Source of the DNA: Gammaproteobacteria bacterium
GTDB lineage: Bacteria > Pseudomonadota > Gammaproteobacteria > UBA4575
Length of the DNA: 64,000 nucleotides
Assembly (NCBI GenBank): GCA_011523795.1
Contig: WTFY01000009.1
Coordinates: 186,001 to 250,000 of the forward strand
Direction: 5' to 3'
Positions 28,945-37,233 of the stretch are shown here, in pieces; within the stretch, counting starts at the first letter, position 1, and the number at the start of each line of letters is the position of its first letter. Under the pieces are notes generated by a model. The model saw nothing but the letters and a program-made list of their open reading frames with translations, was not told the origin of the DNA and did not search any database. Position numbers and translations under genes: made by a program.

Positions 28945-30159
28945 TTACCAAGTAAGAGCTCCTCCAGTTTGATATTCGGTCACACGTGTTTCAAAAAAGT
29001 TCTTTTCCTTTTTCAGGTCTAGTATTTCGGACATCCACGGAAAGGGATTGCTTACTCCAGCATATTGCTGGGGCAAGCCGATTTGTGCATAACGCCGATT
29101 GGCAATAAATTTCAGGTACTCCTCAAACATGGGCGCATTCAGACCAAGAATGCCGCGCGGCATGGTATCGCGGGCGTACTGGATTTCAAGCTCTACACCC
29201 TGCTTAACAAGCATGGTTATTTCCTGCTGGAAACTTTCAGTCCACAAATGCGGGTTCTCCAGCTTGATCTGGTTGATAACATCAATTCCAAAATTCATAT
29301 GCATGGATTCATCACGCAAGATATACTGAAACTGCTCAGCAACACCGGTCATCTTGTTGCGGCGGCCCATGGATAGAATTTGTACAAAACCCACGTAAAA
29401 GAAAATTCCCTCAAACACCACATAAAATGCAATAAGATCCCGCAATAACCGCTGGTCATCTTCGAGAGTACCGGTCCTGAAATTTGGATCACCCAGGCTA
29501 TTGGTATATGGCAGAGCCCATTCAGCCTTGCGGGCTACCACGGGCAGTTCACGATACATATTGAACACTTCGCCTTCATCCAAACCCAAAGACTCGATGC
29601 AGTATTGATAGGCATGCGTATGAACGGCTTCTTCAAAGGCCTGACGCAGCAGGTACTGCCGACATTCCGGATTGGTGATGTGCCGATATACTGCCAGTAC
29701 CAGGTTGTTTGCAACCAGAGAGTCCGCAGTGGAAAAGAACCCCAGATTACGCTTGACAATGGTACGTTCGTCTTCAGTCAGACCTTCTGGATTTTTCCAT
29801 AGGGCTATATCCGCAGTCATGTTGATTTCCTGCGGCATCCAGTGGTTGGCACACCCATCCAGATACTTTTGCCAAGCCCATTCGTATTTAAATGGAACCA
29901 ACTGATTCAGGTCAGCCCGGCAATTGATGATTTTTTTATCATCCACCCGAATGCGATCAGCACCTCTTTCAATGCTCTCCAAGCCAGTAACACCTTCATG
30001 CCTTTCCCGGGAGGCCACAGCAACTGTGCTTGAACCCAGGGCAGAATCTTCAGTCTGCTCTCGTTTTTCCGTAGTGAGCGGATCTATAAAAACAGCAGGC
30101 GCATTAGCACTTGATGTGCTGGTTCGCGCATCAGCGATCGGATCTTCCCAACTTTGCAT
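28945..30159 (-). CDS. nrdB: Ribonucleoside-diphosphate reductase beta subunit, class Ia
   Basis: Radical-generating subunit of aerobic ribonucleotide reductase. It has 404 residues with a poorly conserved N-terminal extension of about 65 residues. The di-iron and radical site is visible: TADSLV, then EEAVHTHAY in which Glu, His and the radical Tyr have the same spacing as Glu115, His118 and Tyr122 of E. coli NrdB, and RDESMHMNF for the second Glu/His pair. It is 24 bp downstream of nrdA and followed by a terminator. Confidence 0.96.
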   Translation of the reverse strand: MQSWEDPIADARTSTSSANAPAVFIDPLTTEKREQTEDSALGSSTVAVASRERHEGVTGLESIERGADRIRVDDKKIINCRADLNQLVPFKYEWAWQKYLDGCANHWMPQEINMTADIALWKNPEGLTEDERTIVKRNLGFFSTADSLVANNLVLAVYRHITNPECRQYLLRQAFEEAVHTHAYQYCIESLGLDEGEVFNMYRELPVVARKAEWALPYTNSLGDPNFRTGTLEDDQRLLRDLIAFYVVFEGIFFYVGFVQILSMGRRNKMTGVAEQFQYILRDESMHMNFGIDVINQIKLENPHLWTESFQQEITMLVKQGVELEIQYARDTMPRGILGLNAPMFEEYLKFIANRRYAQIGLPQQYAGVSNPFPWMSEILDLKKEKNFFETRVTEYQTGGALTW

Positions 30160-30183
30160 AACAGCTGCTCTCCTCTTTGCTAC

Positions 30184-33081
30184 CTATTGACAAGCTTCAC
30201 AATCAGGATCCAGTATCGAACAAGCCTCAGGCGCATTATCGCCACTGCCGTTGCCATTGTTTTTGACAGCGTTAAGCTTGTTTTCCCGGCCTTGGACGGT
30301 ACTTTTCTCTACATGCGTAGCACCTATAGAACGCAGGTAATACGTCGTCTTCAAACCACGTACCCACGCCAGCTTGTACAAGTTGTCCAGTTTTTGTCCT
30401 GACGGTTTGGACATGTAAAGATTGAGTGACTGCGCCTGATCAATCCATTTCTGCCGACGCGATGCGGCTTCGATCAACCAGCGCGGATCGATCTCAAAGG
30501 CAGTCGCATAGATGTTTTTCAGTTCGGCAGGGACACGGTCTATCGGCTGCACACTGCCATCGAAATACTTAAGATCATTGACCATCACCTCATCCCACAG
30601 ATTGTTCGCCTTCAAGTCTGCAACCAGATAAGGATTGCTGACCGTAAACTCTCCCGACAAGTTCGATTTCACGAACAGGTTTTGATACGTGGGTTCAATA
30701 CTTTGTGTTACACCGCAGATATTCGAGATTGTGGCGGTCGGCGCGATCGCCATGGTGTTGGAGTTGCGCATGCCAGCTTTTTGCACCCTCTGCCGCAGGC
30801 TATCCCAATCCATCGTGGCAGAACGATCCTGTTTCAGATAGCCGTTACGCCCCTTGGCTAAAAGCTCGATTGAATCTATCGGTAAAACACCCTGATCCCA
30901 GAGCGAGTTTTTGAATGTCGGATAAGTTCCCCGTTCCTCGGCCAGATCAGTCGAAGCCTTGATGGCATAGTAACTCACTGCCTCCATGGAACGATCGGCA
31001 AACTCCACGGCATCATCACTTCCATAGGCAATACACTGCTTGTACAAGGCATCCTGAAAGCCCATTATGCCCAGCCCGACAGGCCGGTGCCGGAAATTGG
31101 AGCGACGTGCCTTGGGTACACTGTAATAGTTATACTCGATCACATTATCCAGCATGCGCATAGCAGTCGATACAGTCTGCTCCAGCTTTTCAAGGTCAAG
31201 GCCGTTTTCATCAACGTGTGCTGCCAGGTTAACGGAACCCAGGTTACATACGGCGATCTCTTCATCATCAGTGTTCAGGGTTATTTCCGTACACAGGTTG
31301 GATGAATGCACTACACCGACATGCTGCTGCGGGGAGCGCAGATTGCAGGGGTCCTTGAACGTGACCCATGGGTGGCCAGTTTCATACAGCATGCCAAGCA
31401 TCTTGCGCCACAGGTCAACAGCGTTTACCTTTTTAAAGTGCTTGATCTCGCCGCGTACAGCTTTCTGCTCGTATTCCTCATAGCGTGCTTCGAATTCAGC
31501 ACTGCACAAGTCATGCAACTCGGGCGTTTCATGTGGCGAGAACAGCGTCCATTGCTGCTGCTCACTGACACGTTTCATGAACAGGTCCGGCACCCAGTTG
31601 GCAGTATTCATGTCATGCGTGCGCCGACGGTCGTCACCTGTGTTTTTGCGCAGTTCCAGGAACTCTTCAATGTCAAGATGCCAAGTTTCCAGATACGCAC
31701 ACATGGCACCTTTACGCTTTCCACCCTGGTTCACCGCAACTGCAGTGTCATTGGCAACTTTCAGAAATGGAACTACACCCTGTGACTTGCCGTTCGTACC
31801 CTTGATATGTGAGCCCATGGCACGCACCCGGGACCAGTCATTGCCGAGGCCCCCAGCAAACTTGGACAGCATGGCATCATCCCGGATCGCCTCAAAGATC
31901 CCATACAGATCATCCGGCACAGTGCTGAGGTAGCATGAAGACATTTGCGAACGCAAAGTGCCCGAATTAAACAGTGTGGGAGTTGAGCTCATGAAATCAA
32001 AAGAGGACAACAGGTCATAAAACTCGATGGTGCGGGCTTCACGATCAACTTCGTTCATGGCCAAGCCCATGGCAACACGCATGAAAAAGGCCTGTGGAAG
32101 CTCAATCCGGGCACCCTTGCTTTGGATGAAGTAGCGGTCGTACAGTGTTTGCATCCCGAGGTAGGTGAACTGGTGATCACGCTCAGGCTTTATGGCCTTG
32201 CCAAGCTCCACCAGGTCATACTCGGAAACAAGTTTTGCATCCAGAAGTTCCAGTTCTGAGGCCCTACGAATATAGCGTTCAAAGTAGTCTGCATACTGGT
32301 GTGACATCTCTTTGAATGTTGCTTCAGTGGAAGCCCCGTAAATAAAGCTAAGCACCTCGCGACGCAGGCAGTCCAGCAGAAGACGTGCAGCAACGTACGT
32401 GTAGCTCGGCTCCAGTTCAATCAGGGTACGCGCACTCATGGTCAGCGCTGTACCAACTTCTGCTTCAGGGATACCGTCGTACAGGTTGCGCAATGCCTCA
32501 TCAACAATAGATTGCGCATGGACATCCTCGGTATCTGCACATGCCTCGGTGACCATGCGGGTAAGGCGCTCTACATCCAGTGGCTTCGGATTGCCTTTCG
32601 CATCCAGCACGTTAATCGTTTCTGGCAAACTGTCCGCTTCCTGCAGCGTACTTTTTTCGGCAAGCTGTGCAGCGCGCAGCTGTGCACGCTGTTCACGGTA
32701 CAGTACATAGGCACGGGCAATCTTGTGCTGGCCATAACGCATGAGAGCCAGCTCCACCTGATCCTGGATATCTTCTATATGAAACGTACCGCCCTGGGGC
32801 TGGCTACGTGAAAGTGCATAAAATACTTTCTCTGTAATTTCTTCGACCATCGCATGTATGCGCGAAGAAGCTGCAGCATGGCCTCCTTCGACCGCAAGGA
32901 AGGCCTTGGTCACCGCAATCTTGATCTTGTCGCGATCGAAGCTGGTAACCTTGCCGTTACGTCGAATTACACGGTACTGGCCAGGTGAAGTGACCGCAAC
33001 TTTGGAATCAGGCCGCCCGGAACGACCTTCTGGCTTATTCAGTGTTGTAGGATTATTGCTGGTAGCAATTTCTGACCGCAT
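30184..33081 (-). CDS. nrdA: Ribonucleoside-diphosphate reductase alpha subunit, class Ia
   Basis: Catalytic subunit that reduces NDPs to dNDPs. It has 965 residues, long for NrdA because the N-terminal region (about 35-260) appears to hold two ATP-cone-like segments (RVIRRNGKVTSFDRDKIKIA; INVLDAKGNPKPLDVERLT). The barrel shows SSCYLSTVPDDL, KRKGAMCAYLETWHLDIEEF and NLCTEITLNT. The tail ends CEACQ, the redox-active cysteine pair that regenerates the active site. A tandem NrdR operator lies 125-171 bp upstream. Confidence 0.97.
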   Translation of the reverse strand: MRSEIATSNNPTTLNKPEGRSGRPDSKVAVTSPGQYRVIRRNGKVTSFDRDKIKIAVTKAFLAVEGGHAAASSRIHAMVEEITEKVFYALSRSQPQGGTFHIEDIQDQVELALMRYGQHKIARAYVLYREQRAQLRAAQLAEKSTLQEADSLPETINVLDAKGNPKPLDVERLTRMVTEACADTEDVHAQSIVDEALRNLYDGIPEAEVGTALTMSARTLIELEPSYTYVAARLLLDCLRREVLSFIYGASTEATFKEMSHQYADYFERYIRRASELELLDAKLVSEYDLVELGKAIKPERDHQFTYLGMQTLYDRYFIQSKGARIELPQAFFMRVAMGLAMNEVDREARTIEFYDLLSSFDFMSSTPTLFNSGTLRSQMSSCYLSTVPDDLYGIFEAIRDDAMLSKFAGGLGNDWSRVRAMGSHIKGTNGKSQGVVPFLKVANDTAVAVNQGGKRKGAMCAYLETWHLDIEEFLELRKNTGDDRRRTHDMNTANWVPDLFMKRVSEQQQWTLFSPHETPELHDLCSAEFEARYEEYEQKAVRGEIKHFKKVNAVDLWRKMLGMLYETGHPWVTFKDPCNLRSPQQHVGVVHSSNLCTEITLNTDDEEIAVCNLGSVNLAAHVDENGLDLEKLEQTVSTAMRMLDNVIEYNYYSVPKARRSNFRHRPVGLGIMGFQDALYKQCIAYGSDDAVEFADRSMEAVSYYAIKASTDLAEERGTYPTFKNSLWDQGVLPIDSIELLAKGRNGYLKQDRSATMDWDSLRQRVQKAGMRNSNTMAIAPTATISNICGVTQSIEPTYQNLFVKSNLSGEFTVSNPYLVADLKANNLWDEVMVNDLKYFDGSVQPIDRVPAELKNIYATAFEIDPRWLIEAASRRQKWIDQAQSLNLYMSKPSGQKLDNLYKLAWVRGLKTTYYLRSIGATHVEKSTVQGRENKLNAVKNNGNGSGDNAPEACSILDPDCEACQ

Positions 33082-33205
33082 CTGGTTCCTTGATAATATA
33101 TATTCGAGTTATTTGTTTTGAAATGTTCCCCGCAAATCCTCTCGCCTGCCTCCTCCGCACCCTTCATGCAGGCAAGCATCCGCGGGTAGCCCTATAGTAA
33201 TACAA

Positions 33206-33221
33206 ACACAATATATTGTGT
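33206..33221. promoter_or_regulatory. NrdR box 1
   Basis: ACACAATATATTGTGT is a perfect 16-bp palindrome and matches the established NrdR consensus (ACACWATATATWGTGT) at every position. NrdR represses ribonucleotide reductase genes when dATP is abundant. Confidence 0.85.
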
Positions 33222-33236
33222 ATATCTGCGCGAGAA

Positions 33237-33252
33237 AAACTAATTATAGTAG
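33237..33252. promoter_or_regulatory. NrdR box 2 (weaker copy)
   Basis: AAACTAATTATAGTAG matches the NrdR consensus at about 11 of 16 positions. It starts 31 bp from box 1, the three-helical-turn spacing typical of paired NrdR boxes, and this spacing is the main reason for the call. Confidence 0.65.
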
Positions 33253-33429
33253 TTGGCGAGCCCAAGCTTGCCCGGCAAATCAAAAACCCTGAATAATCGT
33301 AGAGTTACGCCACAGCTACAGCAGAGTCACACTGGCGTTACAGTCCATAAATTTAATTGAATAAATTTTTTTGATGGCTGAAAAACTGTACAGAAAAACA
33401 ATGCAGAAACTTCCCTGTACAATACGGCC

Positions 33430-33783
33430 ATGACCAACCCCAAAACTATCCCCCTGCAGGCAGACCTGGCCGATCACGGCGGGTGTGCAAATTCGGAGCC
33501 GTTTGCCCTGCGTGTTTTAGGTGACAGCATGGAACCTGAATTCAAGGATGGAAGCATCATCATCATTGATTCTGCTGCAGCTGTGAAAAGCGGCTGTTAT
33601 GTACTGGCCATGGTCAATGACGAATACATTTTCCGCCAGTTGGTCATAGAGGATGGACGCTACATGCTCAGGGCTCTGAACGAAGGGTATGAAACGATCG
33701 AGGTTTCAGGTCTTAATGCCATTCGCGGCGTGATCGTGCAGCGCTCAGGCACCCGCCGCAAATACCACAAGCATTACAACTGA
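33430..33783 (+). CDS. S24/LexA-type peptidase-like protein without DNA-binding domain
   Basis: 117-residue protein consisting almost only of the LexA/UmuD C-terminal fold. The serine nucleophile motif is GDSMEPEFKDG. Where LexA and UmuD have the catalytic lysine (DEVTVKRL-like), this protein reads DEYIFRQL, with arginine at the aligned position, so self-cleavage may be lost. There is no helix-turn-helix. It is convergent with the rhodanese gene. It may be a signalling or binding module; the function is unknown. Confidence 0.75.
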   Translation: MTNPKTIPLQADLADHGGCANSEPFALRVLGDSMEPEFKDGSIIIIDSAAAVKSGCYVLAMVNDEYIFRQLVIEDGRYMLRALNEGYETIEVSGLNAIRGVIVQRSGTRRKYHKHYN

Positions 33784-33828
33784 AAATCGTTTCTGGAATC
33801 CAGGCCTGGTGCCGCTGCAGGGCTTGTC

Positions 33829-34296
33829 TCACCGAACCGGCTTTTGCTGTTCAGGAGCAATGTCGGGACTCAAACAGGCTTCTGCAAAATCCGGGTCAAT
33901 TTCATCATTGCTTAGATCAACCAGAGGCTGCTCGTAGTCGGTCCAGCCTTTCAGGCCTGTTTTTAACGAGGCAACCTTCTCATAACCCATCAGTTGCATG
34001 GTGTAGGCCGCCAATATACTGCGGTTTCCGGAGCGACAAGCGATAACTATTTCTTTTTTGCGGGCTTCAACAAGCTCGGGCACAGTTTCACTGTAGCCGT
34101 AATCACATGCTGCTTCCAGTGTTCCCCGCGGGACATTAATGGAACCTGCTATATGCATTGCTGCGAATTCCTCAGGTTCACGTATGTCCAATACAAGGAG
34201 GCCGTGACTGCATGAGAGTTTCTGCTCAAGATCCCAAGGTAATATCTCATCGACGAGCTTTTCATGTTCGCTCACAAGCTGCTTAAATGTTTTCAT
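33829..34296 (-). CDS. Rhodanese-like domain protein
   Basis: 155-residue single-domain rhodanese. The active-site loop IVIACRSGNRSI contains the persulfide-forming cysteine. LLVLDIREPEEFAAMHIAGSINVPRG is the typical entry motif. There is no signal peptide, so it is cytoplasmic. Its location near the dsr locus suggests sulfane-sulfur transfer, but rhodaneses are common and the gene is separated from dsrR by the two-component genes. Confidence 0.88.
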   Translation of the reverse strand: MKTFKQLVSEHEKLVDEILPWDLEQKLSCSHGLLVLDIREPEEFAAMHIAGSINVPRGTLEAACDYGYSETVPELVEARKKEIVIACRSGNRSILAAYTMQLMGYEKVASLKTGLKGWTDYEQPLVDLSNDEIDPDFAEACLSPDIAPEQQKPVR

Positions 34297-34349
34297 CGGG
34301 ATACGGGTCCACTAAATTCAGGCAGGAACCATTTGAAAAAGAGGGGTTT

Positions 34350-35027
34350 CTAACTGTCTGTGTAGGTTTTTCTGGCTCTGAGCCCTTGTTCTACGGCAAT
34401 TACCGCAGCCTCCACGCGCGAGTGTATGTCCAGCTTTCTTAGAATGGCTTTCACGTGCAGCTTGACAGTGCCATCCGAGATGCCCAGATTTCTTGCAATG
34501 ACCTTGTTGCTTTGACCTTCTGCCAACAAGCTGAGAATTTCCCGTTCACGCGGTGTCAGGTTGTCAAGCGGACTCTGCTTGGATTCCAGAGGGTCTTCAC
34601 CTTTCACCACCTTGGCCAAGATCTGGGTCAAATTAGGCGCTACAACCGTTTCGCCCCTGACAATCTCGCGCAAAGCTGCAACCACATTATCAGGTTCCAT
34701 GTCCTTCAGCAGGTAACCCTTGGCCCCGTTTCTCAAGGCTTCGACCAGGTCACGCTCATCACCACTGGTTGTCAGCATGACTATTGGTGCCTGAAGCTTC
34801 AGTTGCTGGAATTGCTTCAGCACTTCAAGGCCCGACATCCCGGGCATTCTCATATCCAGCAATACCAGGTCATGTTGTTTTTCTTGTGCTGCCCTGATCC
34901 CCTCCTGACCATCGCTTACCGAGGCAACAACCTCTATTCCATGTCGGCTTAACAGGCTTTCCAAGCCTTCACGAAACAGGGTGTGGTCATCAATTACTAT
35001 AATCCGCAACTTCATATTGGATAGCAT
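34350..35027 (-). CDS. NarL/FixJ family response regulator
   Basis: 225-residue regulator with an N-terminal receiver domain (phospho-acceptor Asp in LVLLDMRMPGMSG, conserved Lys in YLLKDMEPDN) and a C-terminal LuxR/NarL helix-turn-helix (LTPREREILSLLAEGQSNKVIARNLGIS within about 155-205). It is 10 bp downstream of its partner kinase. A second ATG at 35015 is an alternative start. Targets are unknown; the location near the dsr operon makes control of sulfur oxidation or respiration a reasonable guess. Confidence 0.92.
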   Translation of the reverse strand: MLSNMKLRIIVIDDHTLFREGLESLLSRHGIEVVASVSDGQEGIRAAQEKQHDLVLLDMRMPGMSGLEVLKQFQQLKLQAPIVMLTTSGDERDLVEALRNGAKGYLLKDMEPDNVVAALREIVRGETVVAPNLTQILAKVVKGEDPLESKQSPLDNLTPREREILSLLAEGQSNKVIARNLGISDGTVKLHVKAILRKLDIHSRVEAAVIAVEQGLRARKTYTDS

Positions 35028-35037
35028 AATTCAGATT

Positions 35038-36411
35038 TCACACCATTTCGTACTGGACATCATCCTTGAGATCACCCGGCAAGTAGTCAAACTCAAATCG
35101 GACCTGTACACCTTCACCCAGCTCCCCGTCGACGGTCAGTGTACCACCAATTCGGTCTGCACGATCCTGCATGATGCTGATCCCGACATGTTCTCCGACA
35201 GAATCCTGCTTTTCAAGATCTGTAATGCCCACTCCATCATCTTCTATCAAAATCGTATAGTGGCCTTCTGTGTCACCCCGCATAAGCACGCGCACAGTAT
35301 CGGCTTCACTGTGCTTGCGCACATTGGTGAGGGCCTCCTGAATGACACGCAGCACCTGCAGTTCAATCTGTGGCGGCAGGGTGGTATCAGGCCACTCTTT
35401 TTGCAGGTACACCTGCACGTCATCACAGTCCTGTTTAAATCGCTCTATGACCTGTTCGACCGAGACCGTCAGACTGCTTTCACCAATTGGCATACGGAAA
35501 TGTGCAATAAGTGTACGTAACTCTGTATGCGCTTCATCTATGGTGGATTCAATACGCTCCAGCTCCTGCCAGGTCGCTGCTTCGTCTTCCTGGTGTATCG
35601 TTTCATCCAGCACCCTTACCTGGTACTTGATGCTTGCTAATGTTTGCGCAAGCGAGTCATGTAATTCATTGGCAATATTGGTCCTCTCTCGCATAATGGA
35701 CAAAGCATTGGCTTCCTTGTCCAAACGCGCTTTTTCCACTGCAATTCCAAGGTGCCTTCCCATACTTGTAAATAATTCTTCATACTCTCCATCGCTTTTG
35801 AACTGATCTCCATCAATGTACAGGTTATACACGCCAAGGACCTTCCCTCGATACTGCAACGGGATGATCAGAATGGAAAGCCTCTCGCCTGCCAAGCCGC
35901 ACTGACGACCAATCTGATCAGGAATAGGTATCACCCTGATTGGAATCGCCTCCTTCTCATCAGAAGCTCGTACACTTTCTGGCAGGTACGGAGACCCTTC
36001 ACTTAATGTTGCCGCTACGCCGGTTTCAGCAATCAGCGAAAACGTGTTTTTTTTTGCCTCCAGGTAAACAGCAGCCCCTCGTGCGTCAACCAGTTCAGTC
36101 ATGGTATGCAGGAAACGTGTAAGCAGTTCATGTACATTCCTGGACATATTGATGCTGGTAACCACGTCATACAGTATCTTCAGGGATTTGTTTTTACGCG
36201 CAATATGCTCGGTGTGTCGCTGCAACTGTATCTCGGCGTCTCTGGACAGGGATTCCAGCATCTCGGCTACGAAATTGATATCCTGGCCCAGTTCAGATAC
36301 GTCTGGCGGTGAACGGTCTGGAATGCGAGCGGAAAGCTCGCCTGCACGGATTTTTTGAGTCCATGCTCGCAAGGCTGTCAGGAACTCACTTGGCTTGATG
36401 TCCTGCAGCAT
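35038..36411 (-). CDS. NarX-like cytoplasmic sensor histidine kinase (GAF, HisKA_3)
   Basis: 457 residues with no clear membrane segments. Order: a HAMP-like N-terminal region (RAGELSARIPDRSPPDVSELG), a coiled segment, a GAF domain (about 95-230), the HisKA_3 phosphorylation helix with the acceptor His in NIANELHDSLAQTL, then the ATPase domain with EALTNVRKHS and EDDGVGI. It resembles the cytoplasmic part of NarX and presumably senses a soluble or redox signal. It pairs with the response regulator 10 bp downstream. Confidence 0.9.
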   Translation of the reverse strand: MLQDIKPSEFLTALRAWTQKIRAGELSARIPDRSPPDVSELGQDINFVAEMLESLSRDAEIQLQRHTEHIARKNKSLKILYDVVTSINMSRNVHELLTRFLHTMTELVDARGAAVYLEAKKNTFSLIAETGVAATLSEGSPYLPESVRASDEKEAIPIRVIPIPDQIGRQCGLAGERLSILIIPLQYRGKVLGVYNLYIDGDQFKSDGEYEELFTSMGRHLGIAVEKARLDKEANALSIMRERTNIANELHDSLAQTLASIKYQVRVLDETIHQEDEAATWQELERIESTIDEAHTELRTLIAHFRMPIGESSLTVSVEQVIERFKQDCDDVQVYLQKEWPDTTLPPQIELQVLRVIQEALTNVRKHSEADTVRVLMRGDTEGHYTILIEDDGVGITDLEKQDSVGEHVGISIMQDRADRIGGTLTVDGELGEGVQVRFEFDYLPGDLKDDVQYEMV

Positions 36412-36635
36412 TTACAGGCCCAGTATGAACGGAGTGAACATTTCGCGACACCATGTTGTACGCGTCATTATTAACTGATACTTTACCAGTATTGAAATTA
36501 TATGCGTATTGAAAACCGCCTCTAGCCGTAATCAAGCCCTTTCGATTTCCACTCAGGATGTTACTGGCAGTCGATCGTGTCACGAGGCTATAGTTCGAAA
36601 AATTTTGGGATTTGGAAAATTACAGGAGAAAGACT

Positions 36636-36725
36636 ATGAGTGAGATGACAAAAACAATGCTGGTTGTTGCCGCAATGGTAATCCCGTGCATTATTTTAAT
36701 AATAGCAATTGCTATGAAGTTTTAA
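36636..36725 (+). CDS. Putative 29-residue single-helix membrane peptide
   Basis: Short frame from the ATG at 36636 to the TAA at 36723-36725, with AGGAG at 36624-36628 well placed seven bases upstream. The product is Met-Ser-Glu-Met-Thr-Lys followed by about 20 hydrophobic residues and a C-terminal Lys-Phe, i.e. a single membrane helix. It stands alone between the sensor kinase and dsrR, on the opposite strand to both. I do not recognise it; the ribosome-binding site and hydrophobicity are the only support. Confidence 0.45.
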   Translation: MSEMTKTMLVVAAMVIPCIILIIAIAMKF

Positions 36726-36851
36726 GTCACCTTGCGTCGAGCGAAGCTTGAGGTTGGCGATACCTGGCCAGGAAAGCTGTTTGAAAACGAGCTATAGCAT
36801 TTAATACTTATCGGCCCTCCCCGACTGTTACCGTCTTGTATCCAGCCTGCC

Positions 36852-37178
36852 CTATTCTTCGGTAGGCGGTGAATAATTCGGGTCATTGGGGTTGAGGAAT
36901 ACGAAATGAAACTGCTTGGGTTCGAGTTCGACAAAATCGATTGTGGTCCCGTCCAGCAAATCAAGACTGGACTCAGCTACTACGAGCGCGACACCATTGG
37001 ATTCAAAATGGAAATCCTTCTCGTCGCCACTCCCGATATCATCAAAGCCCATTCCGTAGTGAATACTATTGTCCTTGTTGAGGGTGGCAGCGATTCGCAG
37101 GGGAATGTTATCCAGTTGCGCTTCTAATGCAGATTTTTTTGCCTGATCCGCAGCAGCTTTTGTCATTTTTATAGACAC
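36852..37178 (-). CDS. dsrR: DsrR, A-type (IscA/HesB-like) protein without cysteines
   Basis: 108 residues with the IscA fold: MTKAAADQAKKSA, LRIAATLNKDNSIHYGMGFDD and the C-terminal FHFVFLNPNDPNYSPP. The protein contains no cysteine, so it cannot bind an Fe-S cluster as IscA does. This is a known property of Allochromatium DsrR, which affects dsr expression after transcription. The GTG at 37178 with GCGAG upstream is the likely start. It is the last gene of the dsr operon, directly after dsrN as in Allochromatium. Confidence 0.88.
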   Translation of the reverse strand: MSIKMTKAAADQAKKSALEAQLDNIPLRIAATLNKDNSIHYGMGFDDIGSGDEKDFHFESNGVALVVAESSLDLLDGTTIDFVELEPKQFHFVFLNPNDPNYSPPTEE

Positions 37179-37233
37179 TTAATCTCGCCTGCCATTGCCC
37201 ACTCCGCAGGAAAGGGGCCATTGTAATACATTC

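Larger units (their letters stand above)
33082..33429. promoter_or_regulatory. Divergent control region between nrdA and the S24 protein gene
   Basis: 348 bp without coding potential. It contains two NrdR boxes (listed separately). A TATAAT on the minus strand lies inside the second box (33243-33248), where bound NrdR would block an nrdA promoter. The right part is AT-rich and should hold the promoter of the plus-strand S24 gene. Confidence 0.6.

Noticed and set aside
36386-36583. 65-codon minus-strand frame overlapping the sensor kinase start
   Set aside because: It has no good ribosome-binding site, overlaps the kinase start by 26 bp and matches no family known to me.
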